From: an uncultured Chloroflexota bacterium
Lineage (GTDB): Bacteria; Chloroflexota; Anaerolineae; Caldilineales; Caldilineaceae
Direction of reading: 5' to 3'
Length of the DNA: 64,000 nucleotides
Assembly (NCBI GenBank): GCA_903858085.1
Contig: CAIOHJ010000103.1
Span: forward strand, 1 to 64,000
Positions 12,941 to 20,399 of this stretch are shown here, piece by piece (within the stretch, counting starts at the first letter, position 1; every line of letters starts with the position of its first letter). The position numbers and the translations under genes are program-made. The notes under the pieces are model-generated. The model was not told the DNA's origin, searched no databases, and was given only the letters and a program-made list of their open reading frames with translations.

Positions 12941-13107
12941 TACCCCAGAATACTGAGAATACGGTTCAGCCCAAACAGTTCAGAGATACTCCGCAACCGA
13001 CAAAGAAGTGGAGCCCTCTCTGCACTTGGAGGGTGTCGGGGTCTAACGCAACTGGATTCGAGGAATTGCTGTAATTTCACTGTAACTGACTGTAAGGAGT
13101 CTCACCC

Positions 13108-14226
13108 ATGAACAAACGTCTCACAATGGTCGCGATCTCGCTGTTGATCATCGCAGTGGTCTATTCAGCCTGTGCAGCCCCAGCGCCGGCCCCGGCGGCA
13201 GCCCCGGCTCCCGCCGAAAGCGTAGCCACCGAACCCGCTGCCGCAGAGCCTGCTGCACCCGCCGAGCAAGCGGGCAGCCTGATCGATACTGTGAAGGCCC
13301 GCGGCAAGCTCATCTGCGGTGTCAACAACCAGGTTCCTGGCTTCGGCAACGTCGATGCCAATGGCAACTACAGCGGCTTCGACGTCGACTTTTGCCGGGC
13401 TGTGGCGGCAGGCGTGCTCGGCGACGCCTCCGCAGTCGAGTACCGCTACGCCAGCGGCAACGACCGCTTTACCCTGGTCAAGTCAGGCGAGGTCGATGTC
13501 CTTTTCCGCAACACCACCTGGACCCTGACGCGCGACAGCGCCGAAGTCGGCATGGAATTTATGCCGGTCACCTTCTACGACGGCCAGGGCATGATGGTCC
13601 GCAAGAGCAGCGGAATTACCAGCATCGCCGATATGGATGGCGCCACCGTCTGTGTGCAAAGCGGAACGACGACCGAACTCAACCTGGCCGACGTCTTCCG
13701 CGCCCAGGAGTTGGAGTTCACCCCGGTCGTCTTTGAAGACAACGACAAGACCCTGGCCGCCTACGACGAAGGGCGCTGCGACGGCTTCACGACCGACAAA
13801 TCCGGTCTGGTCTCCAGCATGACCAAGATGGCCGACCCCAGCGAGCACATGATTCTCGAAGACACCATGTCCAAAGAACCGCTGGCTGGCGCTGTCTTCC
13901 AGGGCGACCCGGCCTGGGCAGACGCTGTGCGCTGGATCGTCAACGGGCTGATCGAGGCAGAGGAGAGCGGCGTCACCAGCCAGAATATCAACGAGATGCT
14001 GGGCAGCGAAAATCCGACGATCAAACGTCTGCTGGGTGTAGAAGGCGAGATGGGAGCCAAACTCGGTCTGGCCAATGACTTCATGGTGCAGGCGCTCACC
14101 CAGGTCGGCAACTACGGTGAAATCTACGACCGCAACCTGGGCCCGGACACCCCCTTCAACCTGCCGCGCGGCGTGAACGCGCTCTGGTCACAGGGTGGCT
14201 TGCTCTACACACCGCCATTCCGCTAG
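13108..14226 (+). CDS. AapJ-type amino-acid ABC transporter substrate-binding lipoprotein
   Basis: This 372-residue binding protein delivers polar L-amino acids to the permeases encoded downstream. The signal ends in the lipobox YSAC with Cys22 lipidated, followed by an Ala/Pro/Glu-rich linker to about residue 55. The binding domain starts TVKARGKLICGVNNQVPGF and contains GNYSGFDVDFCRAVAAGVLGD, YRYASGNDRF and VDVLFRNTTWTLTRD. These are characteristic of the AapJ/BztA branch of family-3 binding proteins. The ATG is supported by AAGGAG at an eight-base spacing. The ligand range (general L-amino acids) is taken from the family and not proven here. Confidence 0.92.
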   Translation: MNKRLTMVAISLLIIAVVYSACAAPAPAPAAAPAPAESVATEPAAAEPAAPAEQAGSLIDTVKARGKLICGVNNQVPGFGNVDANGNYSGFDVDFCRAVAAGVLGDASAVEYRYASGNDRFTLVKSGEVDVLFRNTTWTLTRDSAEVGMEFMPVTFYDGQGMMVRKSSGITSIADMDGATVCVQSGTTTELNLADVFRAQELEFTPVVFEDNDKTLAAYDEGRCDGFTTDKSGLVSSMTKMADPSEHMILEDTMSKEPLAGAVFQGDPAWADAVRWIVNGLIEAEESGVTSQNINEMLGSENPTIKRLLGVEGEMGAKLGLANDFMVQALTQVGNYGEIYDRNLGPDTPFNLPRGVNALWSQGGLLYTPPFR

Positions 14227-14267
14227 ACGGCAGCGCTCTGGATGCATTTTTGATGCGTTGATTCTGA

Positions 14268-14326
14268 CCTGTCTGAAGTGCAGGGGCTCCCCTGCACTTC
14301 AGACAGGCAGCCTTTTGGGGTTTTTT
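14268..14326 (+). terminator. Strong intrinsic terminator/attenuator after the binding-protein gene
   Basis: Two perfectly complementary 19-base arms (14268-14286 and 14289-14307) are followed by a T-rich stretch ending in six Ts (14321-14326). It lies between the binding-protein gene and the first permease gene. Such a hairpin probably stops most transcripts and protects the 3' end, giving more binding protein than permease. The permease ATG is only 32 bases past the T-run. Confidence 0.85.
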
Positions 14327-14357
14327 GTCTGACCGACAGAGATGGTTTGCAACACCT

Positions 14358-15791
14358 ATGGCCCGTTCCATCTTCCCCAATCCGAAACCGCCCTTTTACC
14401 GCGACACCCGCACGATCGCCGTGCTGGTGCAGCTGGTCTTTTTGGTGGGGGTGCTGCTGGCCGGCTGGTTTTTGTACAACAACATGACGACGCGGCTGGC
14501 GGCAGCCAACACAACGACCGGCGGCGCCCTCTCTTGGAATTTTCTGAGCCAGACCGCCGGGTTTGGCATTTCAGAGGGACCCGCCTTCCAGCCCGAGGAG
14601 AGCTACGGCCGTGCCTACTGGGTGGGCGTCGTCAACACGCTGCGCGTGGGGCTGACTGGTGTGCTGCTGGCCACCGTCGTCGGCCTGCTGGCTGGGGTCG
14701 CCCGTGTTTCCAACAACTGGCTGCTTCGCCAGCTCGCCGGGGTCTATGTCGATCTTTTTCGCAGCACGCCTCTGCTTGTGCAGCTGCTGTTTTGGTATGT
14801 CGGCGTGATCGCCGCCCTGCCCAACATTCAAGATGCCGCCGAACTGGGCAACCTGGGCTATCTGACCAATCGGGGGATGTATCTCTCCTGGCCGCAGCTG
14901 ACCGCAACAGGGCTTGCTTGGAACGGGTGGTTGCTAGGGGGGGGAGGTGTGGCGGTGGTTGTGGCCTGGCTCCAGCGCCGACGGCTGCGCCGCAGCGGAC
15001 GGCTGGGGAGCGGGCTGTTGGCTGGGGTCGTCGCCGGGGGGATCGTCGCTGCGGCAGGCTATGCCGTGGTGGCCGCCAACGCTACCCTGCCCACGGCCAC
15101 CACCTATGAACTCCGCCGCGGAGATCGGGGCACACTCTTCGAGGACCGCAACGGCAACGGCACATTGGAACCGGCGATCGATCAGACGCTGGCCCATGTG
15201 CCGATCACGCTGTACGGGGCGCAGGACGAGGTCGTCGCCCACGGATCGACCGAACAGGATGGCACATTTCGTTTCGCCGACCTGCCCGCCGAGGCGGTAC
15301 GGCTGACCTGGTCCACACCTCCCCCGCTGGTGCTCAGCGAGCCCCAACGCCAGGGGTTCAATTTTCGGGGTGGGGTGAGCCTGACGCCCGAGTTTGCTGC
15401 GCTGCTGCTGGCGTTGTTTGTCTATACCGGCGCCTTTATCGCCGAAATCGTGCGCGCCGGGATCAGCGCGGTCGGCAAAGGACAGTGGGAAGCCAGCCGG
15501 GCACTTGGGCTCAGCACGGGCGCCACTTTGCAGATGATCGTGCTGCCACAGGCGCTGCGGGTCATCATCCCCCCGCTGACCAGCCAATACCTCAACCTGG
15601 TCAAAAATTCCAGCCTGGCGATCGCAGTGGGCTATCCCGACCTCTTCAACGTCTCGCGCACCATCGTCAACCAGACCGGTGCGGAGGTGCAGGGAATTGT
15701 GCTGGTCATGGCGACCTATCTGACATTCAGCCTGGTCACCTCACTTTTTATGAACTGGTACAACCGGCGCGTGGCGCTGGTGGAACGGTAG
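14358..15791 (+). CDS. AapQ-type amino-acid ABC transporter permease with an inserted SdrD_B-like domain
   Basis: The 477-residue inner-membrane permease resembles AapQ/BztB. It has N-terminal helices, the block YWVGVVNTLRVGLTG, DLFRSTPLLVQLLFWY, and the C-terminal EAA-type loop EIVRAGISAVGKGQWEASRALG with NLVKNSSLAIAVGYPDLF. Residues 255-320 are unusual. Between a transmembrane helix and the conserved GFNFRGG there is GTLFEDRNGNGTLEP..LAHVPITLY..DGTFRFADLP, the pattern of a calcium-binding SdrD_B/Cna_B-like beta-sandwich. It would lie outside the membrane. The ATG at 14358 is preferred to a TTG at 14325 that lies in the terminator T-run. The ribosome binding site is weak. Confidence 0.88.
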   Translation: MARSIFPNPKPPFYRDTRTIAVLVQLVFLVGVLLAGWFLYNNMTTRLAAANTTTGGALSWNFLSQTAGFGISEGPAFQPEESYGRAYWVGVVNTLRVGLTGVLLATVVGLLAGVARVSNNWLLRQLAGVYVDLFRSTPLLVQLLFWYVGVIAALPNIQDAAELGNLGYLTNRGMYLSWPQLTATGLAWNGWLLGGGGVAVVVAWLQRRRLRRSGRLGSGLLAGVVAGGIVAAAGYAVVAANATLPTATTYELRRGDRGTLFEDRNGNGTLEPAIDQTLAHVPITLYGAQDEVVAHGSTEQDGTFRFADLPAEAVRLTWSTPPPLVLSEPQRQGFNFRGGVSLTPEFAALLLALFVYTGAFIAEIVRAGISAVGKGQWEASRALGLSTGATLQMIVLPQALRVIIPPLTSQYLNLVKNSSLAIAVGYPDLFNVSRTIVNQTGAEVQGIVLVMATYLTFSLVTSLFMNWYNRRVALVER

Positions 15792-15809
15792 AGGCAGGGA
15801 AATCCACCG

Positions 15810-17057
15810 ATGGCAACCGGCATCCCACCCACACACTGGGTCAACCCCAATCCACCCGCCCCCTCCCAGAAACCGCCCGCGACCACAGTCGGGGGGATAG
15901 GCTGGCTGCGCGCCCATTTGTTCAGCACAGCCGCCAACAGCGTGCTGACGTTGGCGACCCTCTGGGTTTTGTACTGGATCGGGGAGAGGCTGGCCCGCTG
16001 GCTGGCTGGAGCGTTCTGGGAGCCGATCTGGGCCAACCGCAAGCTGTTTGCAACAGGCATCTACCCCTCCGAACAGCTCGGACAGCCGGCTGTTGTGCTG
16101 CTGTTGGTCTGTGCGCTGTTCGGTCTGAGTGCAGGCCGTTGGGGAAGCATCATGCGCACAGTCGGCATCGGGCTGGCTGCGCTGCTGCTGCTGCTGGCCC
16201 TCATCCCGCTGGGGGGGATGGCGCAAGCAGTGATGGCGGCCGGGCTGGCCCTGCTGCTGGGCGGCTACTGGCTGGGTGCGCGCGGGTGGGTGGCCAGCCG
16301 TTGGCTGGTGGCAGGCTGGGTTCTCAGCGGGCCGCTGACCTTTGTGCTGCTGCTGGGCGGCGTAGAGCTCCCGCTCCTGGGGGCCAGTCCGGCGGTCGAC
16401 TCCAGCTTGTGGGGAGGCTTGATGCTGACGATGCTGCTGGCTGTCGTCGGCATTGCCCTGAGTTTTCCGGTTGGGGTGCTGCTGGCCTTGGGGCGGCGCA
16501 GCAAACTTCCGGTCATCCGCTATTTTTCGATCGGCTACATCGAGTTGATCCGGGGAGTCCCGCTGATCACACTGCTCTTTATGGGGATGACCATGCTGCC
16601 GCTCTTCTTGCCCGGCGGCTGGGGCAATCCCTCGCAGCTGGTGCGGGCCATGACCGCCATCACCTTTTTTAGCGCTGCCTACCTTGCCGAGAATGTGCGG
16701 GGAGGTCTGCAGGCGATCCCCAAAGGCCAGTACGAGGCAGCAGACGCGCTGGGGCTGAGCGGGCTGGACAGCCTGCGTTTCATCATCCTGCCGCAGGCGC
16801 TGGTCAAAGTCATCCCAGCCATCGTCGGCCAGTTCATTGGCCTCTTCAAAGACACGTCACTGGTCTCGCTGGTCGGGTTGCTGGAGCTGGTCGCAGTGGC
16901 CAAGGCGGTGATCCAACAGCCGGAATGGCTGGGGGTCGCTGGCGGTGTGGCCAAGGAGGTCTATGTGTTTGTCGGCCTCATCTTCTTTTTGTTCAGCTAC
17001 GGGATGAGTTTTGCCAGCCGACGGCTGGAAAGCAAACTAGGCTTTGGAAAGCGATAG
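15810..17057 (+). CDS. AapM-type amino-acid ABC transporter permease
   Basis: This 415-residue partner permease has about eight or nine hydrophobic helices. Compared with short HisM-like proteins, it carries the long N-terminal membrane extension typical of AapM/BztC (residues 30-190). The C-terminal transport domain contains YIELIRGVPLITLLFMG, AAYLAENVRGGLQAIPKGQYEAADALGL and FKDTSLVSLVGLLELV, all classical features of polar amino-acid permeases. It starts 18 bases after the AapQ-type gene and ends 5 bases before the ATPase gene, so the three are co-transcribed. The ribosome binding site GCAGGG is moderate. Confidence 0.92.
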   Translation: MATGIPPTHWVNPNPPAPSQKPPATTVGGIGWLRAHLFSTAANSVLTLATLWVLYWIGERLARWLAGAFWEPIWANRKLFATGIYPSEQLGQPAVVLLLVCALFGLSAGRWGSIMRTVGIGLAALLLLLALIPLGGMAQAVMAAGLALLLGGYWLGARGWVASRWLVAGWVLSGPLTFVLLLGGVELPLLGASPAVDSSLWGGLMLTMLLAVVGIALSFPVGVLLALGRRSKLPVIRYFSIGYIELIRGVPLITLLFMGMTMLPLFLPGGWGNPSQLVRAMTAITFFSAAYLAENVRGGLQAIPKGQYEAADALGLSGLDSLRFIILPQALVKVIPAIVGQFIGLFKDTSLVSLVGLLELVAVAKAVIQQPEWLGVAGGVAKEVYVFVGLIFFLFSYGMSFASRRLESKLGFGKR

Positions 17058-17062
17058 GGGTT

Positions 17063-17815
17063 ATGGCAGGTCACGCTGAGAATACCGACATCATAGTCGC
17101 CACCCAGGTCAACAAATGGTACGGCGACTTCCACGCGCTCAAAAATGTCAGCCTTGCGGTCAAACGCCGCGAGGTCGTGGTGATCATCGGGCCGTCCGGC
17201 TCGGGCAAGTCAACCTTTATCCGCACGATCAACCGCCTCGAAGAACATCAGAGCGGGGAAATCGTTGTGGACGGCATCCCGCTGACCCACGACGTGCGCA
17301 ACATCGAGGCCATCCGCATGGAGACCGGCATGGTCTTCCAGCAGTTCAACCTTTTTCCCCACCTGACCGTGCTGCAGAACATCACCCTGGCCCCGATGCA
17401 TGTGCGCAAGATCAAAAAGGCCGAGGCCGAGGCGCGCGCCATGCAGCTGCTCGAGCGTGTGGGCATCCCCGAGCAGGCCCCCAAATTCCCTGGACAGCTT
17501 TCGGGCGGCCAACAGCAACGGGTGGCCATTGCGCGAGCACTGGCCATGCAGCCCAAAATCATGCTCTTCGACGAACCGACCTCCGCCCTGGACCCGGAAA
17601 TGATCCGCGAGGTGCTCGAGGTGATGGAGGAGCTGGCGGAGTCCGGCATGACGATGGTGGTGGTCACACACGAGATGGGCTTTGCCAGAGGCGTGGCAGA
17701 CCGGATCGTGTTCATGGACAGCGGCGAGATCGTCGAAATCGGCACCCCCGAACATTTTTTCACCGACCCACAGCACGACCGCACCAAACTTTTCCTGCAG
17801 CAGATTCTGAAATAA
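17063..17815 (+). CDS. AapP/GlnQ-type amino-acid ABC transporter ATP-binding protein
   Basis: A 250-residue ATPase with all the expected motifs: Walker A GPSGSGKST at residues 43-51, Q-loop FQQFNLFPHLTV, signature LSGGQQQRVAIARAL, Walker B IMLFDEPTSALDPE and the switch histidine in VVTHEMGFAR. Its closest type is the polar amino-acid group (GlnQ, HisP, AapP). It starts 5 bases after the AapM-type permease and closes the operon. The start at MAGHAENTD fits the family length; an open frame continues upstream but overlaps the permease gene. Confidence 0.95.
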   Translation: MAGHAENTDIIVATQVNKWYGDFHALKNVSLAVKRREVVVIIGPSGSGKSTFIRTINRLEEHQSGEIVVDGIPLTHDVRNIEAIRMETGMVFQQFNLFPHLTVLQNITLAPMHVRKIKKAEAEARAMQLLERVGIPEQAPKFPGQLSGGQQQRVAIARALAMQPKIMLFDEPTSALDPEMIREVLEVMEELAESGMTMVVVTHEMGFARGVADRIVFMDSGEIVEIGTPEHFFTDPQHDRTKLFLQQILK

Positions 17816-17880
17816 GAGGGCAGGGCTGGATTGGATGTACGGCCAGGGATGGGCTTTCGCGGCAGCGGCCCCCTCTCTGC

Positions 17881-17886
17881 TATACT
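17881..17886 (+). promoter_or_regulatory. -10 box (TATACT) directly before a start codon, leaderless promoter
   Basis: TATACT ends 7 bases before the ATG at 17894. A transcript starting at the usual distance would begin at or next to the ATG, with no room for a Shine-Dalgarno sequence, and none is present. A -35 box is not clear. Leaderless initiation is inferred. Confidence 0.5.
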
Positions 17887-17893
17887 GACGTCT

Positions 17894-18208
17894 ATGTCAA
17901 TTCAGGCACAGTCAATTCAGGCACAGTCAATTCAGGCACAGTCAATTCAGGCACATGCGACGCCCAACCCCAACGCCATGAAGTTCACGCTGGGAGCGCG
18001 CTGTTTTGCCACCCCCCGCAGCTACGCCAGCCCGCAGGCCGCGGCGGAGGATCCGCTGGCCGCGGCGCTCTTTGCGCTGGGGGGGGTCTACAATGTCTTT
18101 ATGGTGCAGGATTTTGTGACCGTCAACAAGGTGCCCGAGCGCAGCTGGGAAACGCTGGTCGAACCGATCCAGGGCTGTCTTGCACGCTATCTTGCGACGA
18201 CGCGTTGA
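17894..18208 (+). CDS. Nfu/NifU N-terminal-domain-like protein with SIQAQ repeats
   Basis: The 104-residue protein consists mainly of the domain found at the N-terminus of Nfu iron-sulfur scaffold proteins. TPNPNAMKFTLG is its hallmark, followed by SPQAAAEDPLAAALFALGGVYNVFMVQDFVTVNK. The CxxC-bearing Nfu C-terminal domain is absent, so it cannot itself build a cluster in the usual way. Stand-alone copies of this domain are known but their role is unclear. The N-terminus is made by a 15-base repeat that gives SIQAQ three times, then SIQAH. The start is inferred from the adjacent -10 box; the open frame extends 21 codons further upstream, which would include the promoter. Confidence 0.75.
   Translation: MSIQAQSIQAQSIQAQSIQAHATPNPNAMKFTLGARCFATPRSYASPQAAAEDPLAAALFALGGVYNVFMVQDFVTVNKVPERSWETLVEPIQGCLARYLATTR
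17896..17955 (+). repeat. Perfect 15-bp tandem repeat, four copies, inside a coding region
   Basis: GTCAATTCAGGCACA occurs four times without a mismatch. Because 15 is a multiple of three, changes in copy number would lengthen or shorten the N-terminal tail without breaking the reading frame. Identical copies suggest a recent expansion by slippage. Confidence 0.95.
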
Positions 18209-18248
18209 ACAGGGCCGCTGCAGTGGCGGCAAAGAAAAGAGCCCGGCG

Positions 18249-19205
18249 ATGAGAGGGGAAGCAACAAAGCGGCCGCTGATGGTGGCCAGCGAAAATGGGC
18301 GGCGGGGGCTGGAGGCTGGGATGGCGCTACTGCGCCAGGGCGGCAGCGCGCTGGACGCCGTCGAAGCGGCCTGCCGGGTGGTCGAAGAGGACCCGGACGA
18401 CCAGAGCGTCGGGGTCGGTGGGCTGCCCAATGTGCTGGGAGAAGTCGAGCTGGACGCTTCGATCATGGACGGTGCCACCTTGCAGGCTGGTGCCGTGGCT
18501 GCGCTTCAGGGCTACGGCCAGGCCATCACGCTGGCCCGCCGGGTGATGGAGGAGACACCACACGTGCTGGTCGTCGGGCGTGGGGCAGAACGGCTGGCTG
18601 CCGAGCTGGGCATCCCCCCGCAAGAACAGCGCACAGAGGCCTCCTTGCTGCGCTGGCGTGAACGGTTTGAAGAACGCGGCCTCGACCCGACGGGCTCCCT
18701 GCGTCTCCTGGCCCGGGCGCTGAGCCGTCCGCTCCCCCTGCGGGACCTGGCCCGCCAACCCCGGATCGACACGCTGGGGACAGTCAATTTTCTCGCTCTG
18801 GACCAGGAGGGCAACCTGGCCTCGGCGGTCAGCACGAGCGGGCTGGGCTGGAAGTACCCAGGTCGGGTCGGCGACAGCCCGCTGATCGGGGCCGGCAATT
18901 ACTGCGACAACCGCTACGGCGCCGCTGCCTGCACCGGCATGGGCGAACTGGCGATTCGGGCTGGGAGTGCGCGCAGCCTGGTGCTCTATCTCAAATGTGG
19001 TCTCTCCCTCGTCGACGCTGGCCGCGAGGCGCTGCGCGACCTGCTTGCCCTTGGGACAACAGACAGCCAGTATATGAACATCGTGGCCCTGACGCCGGCC
19101 GGCGAACATGCCGGCTTCACCACGGTCGCCGGCAAAGAGTATCTCTTTCAGGAAGCCGGGATGGCTGAGCCCCAGCTGGCGGCACGGCTGCAGCTCGAAG
19201 CGTAG
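18249..19205 (+). CDS. N4-(beta-N-acetylglucosaminyl)-L-asparaginase / isoaspartyl peptidase family (Ntn hydrolase)
   Basis: The 318-residue precursor belongs to the asparaginase_2 family of self-cleaving Ntn hydrolases. After cleavage, Thr178 in DTLGTVNFLALD would become the N-terminal nucleophile. The following segments ASAVSTSGLGWKYPGRVGDSPLIGAG and GAAACTGMGE are the family substrate-site motifs and resemble glycosylasparaginases more than plant-type isoaspartyl peptidases. The N-terminal subunit has GGSALDAVEAACRVVEEDP and GGLPNVLGEVELDASIMDG. The ATG at 18249 is chosen because an earlier start at 18180 would overlap the preceding gene by 29 bases. Which amide bond is hydrolysed cannot be told from sequence alone. 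Confidence 0.88.
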   Translation: MRGEATKRPLMVASENGRRGLEAGMALLRQGGSALDAVEAACRVVEEDPDDQSVGVGGLPNVLGEVELDASIMDGATLQAGAVAALQGYGQAITLARRVMEETPHVLVVGRGAERLAAELGIPPQEQRTEASLLRWRERFEERGLDPTGSLRLLARALSRPLPLRDLARQPRIDTLGTVNFLALDQEGNLASAVSTSGLGWKYPGRVGDSPLIGAGNYCDNRYGAAACTGMGELAIRAGSARSLVLYLKCGLSLVDAGREALRDLLALGTTDSQYMNIVALTPAGEHAGFTTVAGKEYLFQEAGMAEPQLAARLQLEA

Positions 19206-19214
19206 GAATCGCCG

Positions 19215-20381
19215 ATGGCCACCGTCGTCAAAATGCCCCAGCTCGGGGAAAGTCTCGTCGAAGGTACACTCCTGCGCTGGCTCAAACAGCCAGGGGAGTT
19301 CGTCGCCAGGCAGGAACCCCTGGCCACCCTCAGCACAGACAAAATCGACACCGAGCTCCTGGCCCCAACCGACGGCATCCTGCTGACCGTCGCTGTGCCA
19401 GAGGGGGCGACGGTCGCTGTCGGCAGCGTGGTGGCCACGATCGGCGCCAGAGAAGCAGCGCCATCAGAGCCGCCCCCCGCAGCCGAGCGGCCATCCGGGC
19501 GCGCCTTTGTCAGCCCGGTCGTGGCCCGCATGGCCGCAGAACAGGCGATCGACCTGGAGCAGGTCAGTGGCAGCGGGGGAGAGGGGCGGATCACCCGCCG
19601 CGATCTGGAGCGCTACCTGGCTAACCGCGCCAGCCACCGGGAAGCTGCGGCCAGGCCCACGTCGCCGGACGCAGCGGAGCAGCTGCAGCCGCTGAGCAGC
19701 CTGCGCCGGGCGATCGCCCGGCACATGGTGCAGAGCAAACAGACCAGCCCGCACGCCACCACCATCAACGAGGTCGACATGAGTGCGGTGGTGCGCCATC
19801 GGGAGGCCCAGCGCCAGAGGGGGCAGGGGGTCACCTACACCGCCTATTTTGCTGCGGCCACGGTTGCCGGGCTGTTGGCGGTGCCGGCGGCCAACAGCCG
19901 GTTCAGCGAAGAGGGGATCTGGCTGCAGCGGCAGATCCATCTTGGCGTGGCCGTAGCGGTGCCTGCGGGGCTGCTGGTGCCGGTGATCCGCGCGGCGGAG
20001 CAGCGAAGTCTCTCTGGGCTGGGGCAGGCGCTGCACGACCTGGTCGGCCGGGCGCGTGCCGGGCTGCTGCAGCCGCACGAAGTGCAGGGAGGGACCTTTA
20101 CCCTCACCAACCATGGCACCGGTGGCAGCCTGCTGGCGACCCCGATCCTTCACCAGCCACAGAGTGGAATCTTGGGGGTGGGTGCGATCGTCAAACGGCC
20201 TGTGGTGCGGGCTGCGGGAAGATCACTGTTGCCCAACGCCGACGACAGCCTGGCGATCCGGCCGATGTGCTATTTGAGCTTCACCTTCGACCATCGGGTC
20301 ATGGACGGAGCCGAGGCAGACCGCTTTTTGACAGCCGTAAAAAGCCAGCTCGAAAACTGGCCGTCCAGGCTGGATCCATAA
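19215..20381 (+). CDS. Dihydrolipoamide acyltransferase, E2 of a 2-oxo-acid dehydrogenase complex
   Basis: The 388-residue E2 has one lipoyl domain at residues 1-76 with the lipoylated Lys43 in STDKIDTELL. The peripheral-subunit binding domain near 97-137 reads SPVVARMAAEQAIDLEQVSG..GRITRRDLERYL. The C-terminal catalytic core has NHGTGGSLLATPI and the active-site motif SFTFDHRVMDGAEADRFL. Alanine-rich linkers join the parts. It would move acyl groups from an E1 component to CoA. E3 is encoded 18 bases downstream, but no E1 genes are in the window, so pyruvate, 2-oxoglutarate or branched-chain specificity cannot be decided. Confidence 0.92.
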   Translation: MATVVKMPQLGESLVEGTLLRWLKQPGEFVARQEPLATLSTDKIDTELLAPTDGILLTVAVPEGATVAVGSVVATIGAREAAPSEPPPAAERPSGRAFVSPVVARMAAEQAIDLEQVSGSGGEGRITRRDLERYLANRASHREAAARPTSPDAAEQLQPLSSLRRAIARHMVQSKQTSPHATTINEVDMSAVVRHREAQRQRGQGVTYTAYFAAATVAGLLAVPAANSRFSEEGIWLQRQIHLGVAVAVPAGLLVPVIRAAEQRSLSGLGQALHDLVGRARAGLLQPHEVQGGTFTLTNHGTGGSLLATPILHQPQSGILGVGAIVKRPVVRAAGRSLLPNADDSLAIRPMCYLSFTFDHRVMDGAEADRFLTAVKSQLENWPSRLDP

Positions 20382-20399
20382 CGAAAGGAAACGATTCTG

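Larger units (their letters stand above)
12620..13107. other. Divergent intergenic regulatory region
   Basis: This 488-base gap separates the leftward lacI-type gene from the rightward amino-acid transporter operon. It holds a promoter for each direction, a tandem 12-base repeat near the leftward start site, and a rightward leader of about 280 bases. That leader contains a perfect 9-base inverted repeat and a smaller CCCTC/GAGGG hairpin near 13010-13030. No gene with coding character was seen in it. Confidence 0.7.

Noticed and set aside
14325..14357. TTG start 11 codons upstream of the AapQ-type ATG
   Set aside because: It lies in the T-run of the preceding terminator and would be at the very edge of any transcript reading through; the ATG fits family length.
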